DNA of 20,256 nucleotides, from contig JAWRJQ010000024.1 of the NCBI GenBank assembly GCA_040307385.1, positions 1 through 20,256 of the forward strand. The letters run 5' to 3'. Of the stretch, positions 8,413-15,269 are shown piece after piece. The notes beneath the pieces are model-generated. The model saw nothing but the letters and a program-made list of their open reading frames with translations, did no database searches and was not told the origin of the DNA. Within the stretch, counting starts at the first letter, position 1, and each line of letters begins with the position of its first letter. The translations under genes were made by a program, and so were the position numbers. The stretch comes from RUG721 sp040307385. GTDB taxonomy: Bacteria; Actinomycetota; Coriobacteriia; Coriobacteriales; Atopobiaceae.

Positions 8413-9735
8413 ATGCGCGTTGCCATCGTGGGCGGGGGCCTCGCAGGCTCGGAGTGCGCCCTGCAGCTGGCCGAGAGAAACATCGAGGTCGATCTGTTCG
8501 AGCAGCGTCCCGCAAAAACGTCACCCGCGCACAGGACGGGCGATTTCGCCGAGCTCGTGTGCTCGAACTCGCTCAAATCGACCAAACCCGAGACCGCTGC
8601 GGGCATGCTCAAGGCGGAACTCGCCCTCTACGGCTCGAAGCTTCTCGAAATCGCCTATGCGACGAGCGTCGCCGCAGGAGGTGCGCTCGCCGTCGATCGC
8701 GCGCTGTTCGCGCACTCCGTCACACGCGCAATCGAGGATGATCCGCGCATCACGGTCCATCGCGAGGAGGTCGTGCGCATTCCCGATGCTCCCGCCGTCA
8801 TCGCCGCAGGCCCTCTGTGCTCGGAGGCGCTCTTCTCCCGCCTATGCGCGCTGCTCGGCGCGGAAAGCCTCTCGTTCTTCGATGCAGCGGCTCCCATCGT
8901 CGACGCCGATACCATCGACATGGATCGGGCGTTCAGGGCTTCGCGCTATGCAGATGATGGAGCGGGCGATTACCTCAACTGCCCGATGGACCGCGACGAG
9001 TACGAGGCGTTCGTGACGGAGCTCGTCGGTGCCCGGCGCGCGGTTGCGCACGACTTCGAGTCGAAGGACCTGTTCCAGGCATGCCAGCCCGTCGAGGAGG
9101 TCGCACGCACCGGAGCCATGTCGCTCGCCTTTGGCGCCCTCAAGCCGGTCGGGCTCACAGACCCGCGCACGGGCAGGCGGCCTTTCGCGGCGGTGCAGCT
9201 CAGGGCGGAGAACGCTGCAAAAACCGCATATAATCTCGTGGGATTCCAAACCAACCTCGCGTTTTCGGAGCAGGCGCGCGTGTTCAGGATGATTCCCGGC
9301 CTCGCCCATGCGGAGTTTTTCCGCTATGGCGTGATGCACCGCAATGCGTTCGTGGACGCGCCCCATGCCCTATCGCCGGGCTTCTCGATTCCGAGCACCG
9401 ACATCTTCTTGGCCGGGCAGATCACGGGCACCGAAGGGTACGTCGAGGCCATCGCATCCGGCCTTCTCGCCGCGCTGAACGTGTATGCACGCCTCAACGA
9501 TCTCGAGCCGCCCGTCCTGCCCGCCACGACGGCCCTCGGCTCCCTCGTCGCCTATGCGAGCGATCCCGCATGCGTGAACTACCAGCCCATGCACGTTAAT
9601 TTCGGCGTGTTCCCGCCGCTCGAGCAGCACATCAGGTCAAAGGCAGACCGAAAAGCCGCCTACGCGCGGCGGGGTGCCGAGGATGCACGGCGGTTCGTCT
9701 CGGCGCGCCGCGACCTCTTCCCGGGGAGTTCGTGA
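8413..9735 (+). CDS. trmFO: methylenetetrahydrofolate--tRNA-(uracil(54)-C5)-methyltransferase, FAD-dependent
   Basis: TrmFO makes 5-methyluridine at position 54 of tRNA using methylenetetrahydrofolate and reduced FAD, in place of the SAM-dependent TrmA. The 440-residue protein begins with the dinucleotide-binding motif VGGGLAGSE (6-14). It has the family segments CSNSLKSTKPETAAGMLKAEL, YLNCPMDRDEYEAF, LKPVGLTDPRTGRRPFAAVQLR, YNLVGFQTNL, FRYGVMHRN and AGQITGTEGYVEA. The two functional cysteines are kept: C50 (ELVCSNS) and C224 (FQACQPVEE). ATG 8413 is chosen for the canonical MRVAIVGGG start and GGGAGG (8398-8403). The stop overlaps the xerC start by one base (TGATG). The trmFO-xerC pair is a conserved Firmicutes-type arrangement. 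Confidence 0.97.
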   Translation: MRVAIVGGGLAGSECALQLAERNIEVDLFEQRPAKTSPAHRTGDFAELVCSNSLKSTKPETAAGMLKAELALYGSKLLEIAYATSVAAGGALAVDRALFAHSVTRAIEDDPRITVHREEVVRIPDAPAVIAAGPLCSEALFSRLCALLGAESLSFFDAAAPIVDADTIDMDRAFRASRYADDGAGDYLNCPMDRDEYEAFVTELVGARRAVAHDFESKDLFQACQPVEEVARTGAMSLAFGALKPVGLTDPRTGRRPFAAVQLRAENAAKTAYNLVGFQTNLAFSEQARVFRMIPGLAHAEFFRYGVMHRNAFVDAPHALSPGFSIPSTDIFLAGQITGTEGYVEAIASGLLAALNVYARLNDLEPPVLPATTALGSLVAYASDPACVNYQPMHVNFGVFPPLEQHIRSKADRKAAYARRGAEDARRFVSARRDLFPGSS

Positions 9736-10679
9736 TGGCGGGGGAGTCCTCCGAAGCGCGGCGGCGCACTCCGCGCGAAGATCGGTTCAGGAGCTGGATC
9801 GACCGGTTCATCGCCTATCTCGAGGATGTTCGCGGGCTTTCGCCCCATAGCGTGCGGGCCTATGCAACCGATCTCGCCTCGTTCGCCTCATGGACCGAGC
9901 GCGAGGGTATCGACGCCGCCTCCATCAGCCATCGCGAGCTCAGATCCTATCTTGCCGATCTCTCCCGCGCGCGCTATGCCGACAAAACCATCAATCGGCG
10001 CCTCTCGTCCATCCGCGCGCTCTATCGCTGGCTCGTTCGCGAGGAGCTCGTCACCCAGGATGCGGCTGCTGCCATCGTGAGTCCGAAGCTCTCCAAGAAG
10101 CTGCCGAAAACGTTGGCGGATGATGACATCGCCGACATCATCTCGGCCATCGATGCCTCCGATCCCGCAGGTATGCGCGATCGCGCCCTCGTCGAGCTGC
10201 TCTATGCGTCTGGCGCGCGCATCGCCGAGGTCGCGTCGCTCACCATCGATGCTGTCGATTTCGCCGAGGCTCAGATCAAGCTCTTCGGAAAGGGGAGCAA
10301 GGAGCGCATCGTCCCGCTCTATCCGCGCGCGCTCGACGCCCTGCGTGCCTACCTGCAGCGCGGCCGCCCCGCACTCACGCGCACCGACAAGCCCGTGGAT
10401 GCCCTGTTCGTCTCCACACGCGGCAACGCCATGTCGGCGGATGCCCTGCGCACCGCCTTCGAGAAGCGTGTGCGCGCCGCCGGAAAAGACATGTCGATCA
10501 CACCGCACGCGATGCGGCACACCTTTGCGACCGAGCTTCTCGGCGGCGGCGCCGACCTGCGGACCGTGCAGGAACTGCTCGGTCATGAGTCGCTTTCGAC
10601 CACGCAGATCTACACGCACGTCTCCATCGACCGGCTCAAAGATGCCACGCGGCAGGCCCATCCGCGCTCCGATTCGTGA
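9735..10679 (+). CDS. xerC: XerC-like tyrosine recombinase
   Basis: A 314-residue tyrosine recombinase of the XerC/XerD type, which would resolve chromosome dimers at dif. It has an N-terminal SAM-like core-binding domain (about 20-105; RFIAYLEDVRGLSPHSVRAY, KTINRRLSSIRALYRWL) and a complete catalytic domain. The catalytic set is R162 (SGARIAEV), K186 (FGKGSKER), H258 and R261 (HAMRHTFAT), H284 (LLGHESL) and Y293 (IYTHV). ATG 9735 overlaps the trmFO stop, so translation is coupled. The position directly after trmFO is typical of housekeeping xerC rather than a phage integrase, and no attachment site or phage gene is nearby. XerC versus XerD cannot be fully separated by eye. Confidence 0.92.
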   Translation: MAGESSEARRRTPREDRFRSWIDRFIAYLEDVRGLSPHSVRAYATDLASFASWTEREGIDAASISHRELRSYLADLSRARYADKTINRRLSSIRALYRWLVREELVTQDAAAAIVSPKLSKKLPKTLADDDIADIISAIDASDPAGMRDRALVELLYASGARIAEVASLTIDAVDFAEAQIKLFGKGSKERIVPLYPRALDALRAYLQRGRPALTRTDKPVDALFVSTRGNAMSADALRTAFEKRVRAAGKDMSITPHAMRHTFATELLGGGADLRTVQELLGHESLSTTQIYTHVSIDRLKDATRQAHPRSDS

Positions 10680-10728
10680 AGGATGAAAACACGCTCGAAT
10701 TCCTGAGCTATCGAGGATGAAAGCATGC

Positions 10729-10734
10729 TAATAT
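10729..10734 (+). promoter_or_regulatory. extended -10 promoter of rpsB-tsf
   Basis: TGC-TAATAT (10726-10734) is an extended -10 element and fits the lack of a recognisable -35 hexamer. The predicted start near 10741 leaves a leader of about 150 nt before rpsB. Two similar tracts, GGATGAAAACACGCT (from 10681) and GGATGAAAGCATGCT (from 10715), precede it as an imperfect direct repeat. Confidence 0.55.
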
Positions 10735-10740
10735 AGCTAG

Positions 10741-10894
10741 TTGCTGCGCATAAGGCGCGGCACGCTGCACAAAAGCAGCGCAGACGTCACACGTGCGACG
10801 ACCCGCGTACCGTGGTGCCCAGCTACGTCAGCCAGCGTATGGGTGGTGCAAGGGGATGACATCGTGCGGAGGAACAACCACAAGGAGGTTTTCC
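10741..10894 (+). promoter_or_regulatory. structured 5' leader of rpsB
   Basis: The leader contains a hairpin GCTGC-ACAAAA-GCAGC (10764-10779). A second stem is built from CCCA (10818-10821) plus TACG (10824-10827), pairing with CGTA plus TGGG (10836-10843) around an 8-nt loop. It ends in a strong AAGGAGGT (10882-10889), 5 nt from the start. Ribosomal protein S2 autoregulates through its leader in several bacteria, so this region may do the same. I did not match it to any described S2 leader structure. Confidence 0.4.
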
Positions 10895-11713
10895 ATGGCT
10901 AAGATCACGATCCAGACCCTGCTCGACGCCGGATGCCACTACGGTCACCAGACCCGTCGCTGGAACCCTAAGATGAAGCCGTACATCTTCGGCGAGCGCA
11001 ACGGCATCTATATCCTCGATCTCAAGCAGACCATGCTCGGCGCCGACGCCGCGTACACCTTCCTCAAGGATATCGCCGGTCGCGGCGGCACGGTGCTGTT
11101 CGTGGGCACCAAGAAGCAGGCCCAGGAGCCCATCGCCGCCCAGGCCGAGCGTTCCGGCCAGCCCTACATCAACCAGCGTTGGCTCGGCGGCATGCTCACC
11201 AACTTCGTCACCATGCGCTCGCGTATCAACCGCATGGAGGAGCTCGAGGCCATGGTCGAGAACGGCACGATGGCCACGCTGCCCAAGAAGGAGCAGGCGC
11301 TGCTCTCCAAGGAGCTTGAGAAGCTCCAGCGCAACCTCGGCGGCGTGCGCACCATGACGGCGCTTCCGCAGGCCCTCTTCGTCGTGGACACCAAGCGCGA
11401 GGAGATCGCCATCAAGGAGGCCAACCGTCTGCACATCCCCGTCATCGGCCTGCTCGATACCAACTCCGATCCCGACGTCATCGACTACGGCATCCCCGCC
11501 AACGACGATGCCATCCGCTCCGTCTCCCTTATGTGCGAGCTCGCCGCAGATGCCATCCTCACCGGCGGCGGCCAGGCCCAGATTTCCGCTGAGGAGATGG
11601 GCGCTGCCGCAGGCGAGGCTCCCGCAGCCGACGCCGGCACCGCTTCCGCTCCTGCCGAAGAGGCGGCTGCCGAGGCTCCTGCCGAACCCGCCGTCGAGAC
11701 CGTGTCCGAGTAA
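10895..11713 (+). CDS. rpsB: 30S ribosomal protein S2
   Basis: S2 is a late-assembling small-subunit protein needed for binding of S1 and for initiation. The 272-residue product has the family core: LLDAGCHYGHQTRRWNPKMKPYIFGERNGIYILDL (10-44), GTVLFVGTKKQAQEPI, YINQRWLGGMLTNF, LGGVRTMTALPQALFVVDTKREEIAIKEANRL, and IPVIGLLDTNSDPDVIDYGIPANDDAIRSV. Beyond about residue 235 it carries an Ala/Glu/Pro-rich tail of some 38 residues, a variable extension also seen in other actinobacterial S2 proteins. ATG 10895 is set by AAGGAGGT 5 nt upstream and the canonical MAKITIQTLL start. It is followed by tsf after 32 nt, the near-universal rpsB-tsf operon. Confidence 0.98.
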   Translation: MAKITIQTLLDAGCHYGHQTRRWNPKMKPYIFGERNGIYILDLKQTMLGADAAYTFLKDIAGRGGTVLFVGTKKQAQEPIAAQAERSGQPYINQRWLGGMLTNFVTMRSRINRMEELEAMVENGTMATLPKKEQALLSKELEKLQRNLGGVRTMTALPQALFVVDTKREEIAIKEANRLHIPVIGLLDTNSDPDVIDYGIPANDDAIRSVSLMCELAADAILTGGGQAQISAEEMGAAAGEAPAADAGTASAPAEEAAAEAPAEPAVETVSE

Positions 11714-11745
11714 ACCGACCTGTTTGTCCAAGGGAGTGACAGTAT

Positions 11746-12612
11746 ATGGCTCAGATTACCGCTGCACTTGTCAAGCAGCTCCGCGAGATGACCGACTCGC
11801 CCATGATGGAGTGCAAGAAGGCGCTCGTCGAGGCTGATGGCGACATCGAGAAGGCCGTCGACGTCCTGCGCACCATGGGTCTCGCCAAGGCCGTCAAGCG
11901 CGCCGGCCGTGACACCAACGAGGGCACCATCGCCGCCTACATCACCGATGACGGCAAGGTCGGCTCCCTCGTCGAGCTCACCTGCGAGACCGACTTCGTG
12001 GGCACCAACGCCAAGTTCCGCGCGTTCGCGCTCGAGCTCGCCAAGGTCGTCGCCGCATGCAACCCCGCGACGCTCGACGAGTTCCTCGCGTGCCCGATGA
12101 GCGGCTCCACCGTCGATGAGGAGCTCAAGGAGAGCATCCACGTCATCGGCGAGAACCAGAAGATCAACCGCTTCTGCCGCGTCGCCACCGAGGGCGCCCT
12201 CGTGAGCTACATCCACCACGACGGCAAGCATGCCGATCTCGTCGAGTTCTCGGTCGGCACGCCCGAGACCGTCGTCAACGAGGCGTTCCAGTCCTTCGGC
12301 CGCGATGTCGCCATGCAGTGCATCGCCATGAACCCCATCGCCGCCACGCGCGACGACGTGCCCGCCGATGTCGTCGCCCATGAGCTCGAGATCGCCAAGG
12401 CCCAGGCAGCCAATTCCGGCAAGCCCGAGGCCATCCAGGAGAAGATGGCCCTCGGCAAGCTCGAGAAGTACTACAAGGAGAACGTCCTTTCCGAGCAGGC
12501 CTTCGTCAAGGACGGCTCCCTCACCGTCAGCCAGCTTGCCGAAAAGGTCTCCAAGGAGCTCGGCGACACGATCGAGCTCGTCTCCTTCGTACGCTACAAC
12601 TTCGGCGAGTAA
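11746..12612 (+). CDS. tsf: elongation factor Ts
   Basis: EF-Ts recycles EF-Tu by catalysing GDP release. The full-length 288-residue protein has the N-terminal UBA-like domain (VKQLREMTDSPMMECKKAL, 9-27; IEKAVDVLRTMGLAKAVKRAGR). The EF-Tu-contacting TDFV motif is at 82-85 (ETDFVGTN), and two core subdomains end in FVRYNFGE. ATG 11746 follows AAGGGAG (11730-11736). Cotranscription with rpsB is indicated by the short spacing and by the single strong terminator just after tsf. Confidence 0.98.
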   Translation: MAQITAALVKQLREMTDSPMMECKKALVEADGDIEKAVDVLRTMGLAKAVKRAGRDTNEGTIAAYITDDGKVGSLVELTCETDFVGTNAKFRAFALELAKVVAACNPATLDEFLACPMSGSTVDEELKESIHVIGENQKINRFCRVATEGALVSYIHHDGKHADLVEFSVGTPETVVNEAFQSFGRDVAMQCIAMNPIAATRDDVPADVVAHELEIAKAQAANSGKPEAIQEKMALGKLEKYYKENVLSEQAFVKDGSLTVSQLAEKVSKELGDTIELVSFVRYNFGE

Positions 12613-12640
12613 CGCACCTCCGATAGCCACGCCTGTCCGG

Positions 12641-12682
12641 CCCCCAGCTTGCGGTTGAGTCTGCAAGCTGGGGGTTTTGATT
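12641..12682 (+). terminator. intrinsic terminator of rpsB-tsf
   Basis: CCCCCAGCTTGC (12641-12652) pairs perfectly with GCAAGCTGGGGG (12663-12674) around a 10-nt loop. TTTTGATTT follows directly. It lies 28 nt after the tsf stop and is a strong Rho-independent terminator. Confidence 0.93.
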
Positions 12683-12719
12683 TCTAGCAACCGCTGCAGA
12701 TGCCGTAGAGAGCACCAAC

Positions 12720-12790
12720 ATGTCCCTGGTGTAGCAGATATGCGGCAGTGGAGCATGTATCGGGCCTGGCTCCTGCTACACTAGGGACAT
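12720..12790. repeat. imperfect 18-bp inverted repeat, candidate intergenic repeat
   Basis: ATGTCCCTGGTGTAGCAG (12720-12737) is complementary to CTGCTACACTAGGGACAT (12773-12790) with one mismatch (17 of 18). The 35-nt interior contains GGAGC and GGCTCC, which could pair further. The unit lies between the rpsB-tsf terminator and the ABC operon promoter. A 12-bp perfect palindrome, TGCCGTACGGCA, follows at 12808-12819. It may be a dispersed palindromic repeat or an unrecognised small RNA. I see no coding capacity and no second copy here. Confidence 0.55.
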
Positions 12791-12924
12791 TTTGGGCATC
12801 CGCCGTATGCCGTACGGCAGGCCCGGCGTGCCGAAGGGGCCATGCATCTGCATAATAAGTTTGACGGGGTAGCGGGTGCATCGACCGTCCGTTCGCCGAA
12901 TTTCGACGCAGTGTTTAATTTTAT

Positions 12925-12950
12925 TACTTGCACATAGATTAATATGCAAG
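12925..12950 (+). promoter_or_regulatory. operator-like palindrome upstream of the ABC operon
   Basis: CTTGCA (12927-12932) and TGCAAG (12945-12950) form a perfect 6-bp inverted repeat with a 12-nt A/T-rich spacer, in the most AT-rich part of the gap. It includes a possible -10 (TAATAT, 12940-12945) and a possible -35 (TTGCAC, 12928-12933). The arrangement CTTG-N16-CAAG and the left half TACTTG-N-ACAT recur at 17992-18019 upstream of the isomerase-PTS operon. A shared regulator is inferred. The binding protein is not shown by the sequence. Confidence 0.55.
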
Positions 12951-13014
12951 CTATTCATCGATAGGCGTATCGATGGTGCAATGTGTAGATGATCCAAAGA
13001 AAGCGAGTGGTTGT

Positions 13015-14052
13015 ATGAGCAAGAATCTGACGCGTCGTTCGTTTCTGGGCACCGCCAGCGGTGCTGCCATGCTTGCGCTAAGCGCCTGTACCGGAGATGG
13101 GCCTGCCTCGGGCTCCGATTCCGCTTCGGATTCAGGCAAGCTCGTCATCTACTCTCCGCTTTCCGAGGAAGAGCTCGGCATCGCCATCCCCACGTTCGAG
13201 GAGCAGACGGGAATCAAGGTCGAGATCGTCTCCGGCGGCGCCGGCGAGCTTATCTCGCGTATCACCGCCGAAGCCGACAATCCGCAGGGCGATCTCATGT
13301 TCGGCGGCTCCCTCGGCACCTCGCTCTCATCCATAGATCTGTGGGAGGAGTATGTTCCCGAGTGCGAGGACGAGATCCTCGACGATTATAGGATCCGCGA
13401 GAACAAGGTCAGCACGTATTGCCTTGTTCCTACGCTGATCTTGGTCAACAACGACCTTATCGGCGACATCAAGATCACGGGTTGGGACAGTCTGCTCGAT
13501 CCCGCTCTCAAGGGCAAGATCGCCTTCGCAGACCCTGCCGCATCGTCCCTCTCCAACGTGCTCGTCTTCAACCTTCTGACCGCTATGGGCGACGGGCGGA
13601 GCTACGAGAACGGCTGGGACTGGATGGCCAAGTTCTGCGCCCAGCTCGACGGCAAGCTGCTCTCCGGATCCTCCGGCGTGCCCAAGGGCGTTGCCGACGG
13701 CGAGTACACCGTCGGGCTTTCCCACGAGCTCTACTATGCTTCCTATAAGGATGATGCCCCGATCACGGCCATCTGGCCGGAGGAGGGCTCCGCTCTCATC
13801 GGCGGCCCCATCCAGATCATCAAGAACGCTCCCAACCTGGAGAATGCCAAGAAATTCGTCGAATATGCACTCGGCCAAGACTTCCAGACCAGGTACATGG
13901 AGGGCCACAGCTCCCGCTCCGTTCGTCCCGACGTTGCTGCGCCGGCGGGCTTCCCCGCATTCGATAGCCTGAAGCTCTACCCCGAGCCCATCGTCACGTC
14001 CGATGTCCAAGACGAGGTCCTTCGTATGTTCTCAGACCTCGTCTACGCGTAG
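13015..14052 (+). CDS. ABC transporter substrate-binding lipoprotein (AfuA/FbpA-type)
   Basis: A 345-residue extracellular binding protein of the iron/sugar-phosphate/aminoethylphosphonate type (COG1840-like). The N-terminus carries both a Tat-like twin-arginine motif (TRRSFLG, 6-12) and a lipobox LSAC with C25. It is therefore probably exported, lipidated and anchored outside the membrane. Typical segments are LVIYSPLSEEELGIAIPTFEEQTGIKVEI, AEADNPQGDLMFGG, GWDSLLDPALKGKIAFADPA and FVEYALGQDFQTRYMEGHSSRSVRPD. ATG 13015 is chosen because it gives a proper signal peptide, although no clear Shine-Dalgarno sequence is visible. An in-frame ATG at 12973 would add 14 residues ahead of it. It heads an operon with an ATPase and a permease. 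The ligand is unknown: some members bind Fe(III), while AfuA binds hexose phosphates. Confidence 0.9.
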   Translation: MSKNLTRRSFLGTASGAAMLALSACTGDGPASGSDSASDSGKLVIYSPLSEEELGIAIPTFEEQTGIKVEIVSGGAGELISRITAEADNPQGDLMFGGSLGTSLSSIDLWEEYVPECEDEILDDYRIRENKVSTYCLVPTLILVNNDLIGDIKITGWDSLLDPALKGKIAFADPAASSLSNVLVFNLLTAMGDGRSYENGWDWMAKFCAQLDGKLLSGSSGVPKGVADGEYTVGLSHELYYASYKDDAPITAIWPEEGSALIGGPIQIIKNAPNLENAKKFVEYALGQDFQTRYMEGHSSRSVRPDVAAPAGFPAFDSLKLYPEPIVTSDVQDEVLRMFSDLVYA

Positions 14053-14080
14053 CAGGCGTGCAGGCCCCATCGAAGCTCTA

Positions 14081-14120
14081 GGCGGAAGACGCTTCCCGTG
14101 CCTTCCGCCGTATTGTTCTT
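14081..14120 (+). other. intercistronic hairpin between binding protein and ATPase
   Basis: GGCGGAAG (14081-14088) and CTTCCGCC (14102-14109) form a perfect 8-bp stem with a 13-nt loop. The moderately T-rich GTATTGTTCTT follows. In many ABC operons such a hairpin gives partial termination or 3' end protection, so that more binding protein than ATPase or permease is made. That role is inferred here. Confidence 0.5.
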
Positions 14121-14132
14121 AAGGAGATGAAC

Positions 14133-15269
14133 GTGAGAATCCGCGCAGAGCATGTGGTGAAGCAGTACGAGGACAGCGATGCTCCGGTTATCCCGGATCT
14201 GACGCTGTCGATACGAGATGGCGAGCTCTTCACGCTGCTCGGCCCGTCGGGCTGCGGCAAGACCACCCTGCTTCGCATCTTCGCCGGCTTCAATACGCTC
14301 GAGGGCGGCGAGTTCTACTTCGACGATAGGGTCATGAACGACGTTCCGCCCCAGAAGCGCAATATCGGCATGGTGTTTCAGAATTATGCGATCTTCCCGC
14401 ATCTCACGGTGCGGCAGAACGTTGAGTTCGGCCTCAAGCAGAGGAAGACGCCTGCCAAGGAGATGAAGAAGAGGGTCGATGATATCCTGAAGATCGTCAG
14501 GATAGACGATTTCCAAGATCGCCTGCCCGATCGCCTATCGGGAGGCCAACAGCAGCGTGTCGCACTCGCCCGCGCCATCGTTGTCGATCCGAGCGTGCTT
14601 CTCATGGACGAGCCCCTCTCCAATCTCGATGCGAAGCTCCGTATCGAGATGCGCACGACCATCCGCGAGCTTCAGAAGAAGGTCGGCATCACGACGGTCT
14701 ATGTCACGCACGACCAGGAGGAGGCCCTCGCCATCTCAGATAGGATCGCAGTCATGAAGCTCGGCGTGATCCAGCAGATCGGCCAGCCGATGGACATCTA
14801 CCTGCGCCCGTACAACACCTTCGTTGCAAGCTTCATCGGCTTCTCGAACCTCTTCTATGCCACAGCGCGCATCGATGGATCCAAGCGCTCCGTCGTTCTC
14901 AATGACGATTGCATGCTCGAGATCCCCGAGCTATCCGATAAGGCCGCCGATGGACAGAGGGTTATCGTCTCCATGAGGCCCAATGAGTTCCGTTATACCG
15001 ACAAGGGCTTGGAGGCGCGCATCCTCAGCAGCACCTTCCTCGGCCAGAACATGAGCTACAAGGTGTCCTTTGAGAACGTAGAGGCGCTCGACCTCGACGA
15101 TGAGAACGAGCTTGACGAGCCCATGAACTATCTCGTGCGCCGCTACGGGAACGGCGACCGCGTCTTCATCACTCCCATGGCGGAGAAGGTCAACGTCTTC
15201 ACCGAGGACGGCTCCCGCAGCCTCATCAAGGGGGTGAGCATCGATGGCGAAGGAGAGGGCGAAAGCTAG
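14133..15269 (+). CDS. ABC transporter ATP-binding protein (FbpC/PotA-type with TOBE domain)
   Basis: The ATPase of the importer, 378 residues from GTG 14133. It has Walker A GPSGCGKT (37-44), the Q-loop Q83 in VFQNYAIFPHLTV, the signature LSGGQQQR (135-142), Walker B LLMDE (156-160), D-loop SNLD, and the switch His193 in VTHDQEEA. The C-terminal part (about 240-378) is the TOBE-type regulatory region. GTG 14133 is preferred because AAGGAG (14121-14126) lies 6 nt before it. The alternative ATG 14127 abuts the ribosome-binding site with no spacing and would add only two residues. The 3' end overlaps the permease gene by 26 nt, indicating tight coupling. The family includes iron, putrescine and sugar-phosphate importers, so substrate cannot be inferred. 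Confidence 0.93.
   Translation: MRIRAEHVVKQYEDSDAPVIPDLTLSIRDGELFTLLGPSGCGKTTLLRIFAGFNTLEGGEFYFDDRVMNDVPPQKRNIGMVFQNYAIFPHLTVRQNVEFGLKQRKTPAKEMKKRVDDILKIVRIDDFQDRLPDRLSGGQQQRVALARAIVVDPSVLLMDEPLSNLDAKLRIEMRTTIRELQKKVGITTVYVTHDQEEALAISDRIAVMKLGVIQQIGQPMDIYLRPYNTFVASFIGFSNLFYATARIDGSKRSVVLNDDCMLEIPELSDKAADGQRVIVSMRPNEFRYTDKGLEARILSSTFLGQNMSYKVSFENVEALDLDDENELDEPMNYLVRRYGNGDRVFITPMAEKVNVFTEDGSRSLIKGVSIDGEGEGES

Noticed and set aside
9735..10679. A phage or integrative-element integrase
   Set aside because: The recombinase is in the conserved trmFO-xerC position with stop/start overlap, and there are no phage genes, tRNA or attachment-site repeats nearby.
11485..12756. A 423-codon minus-strand frame opposite rpsB and tsf
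   Set aside because: It is the reverse complement of codon-biased ribosomal genes, is low complexity (Leu/Gly/Asp/Val-rich), and crosses the rpsB-tsf terminator.
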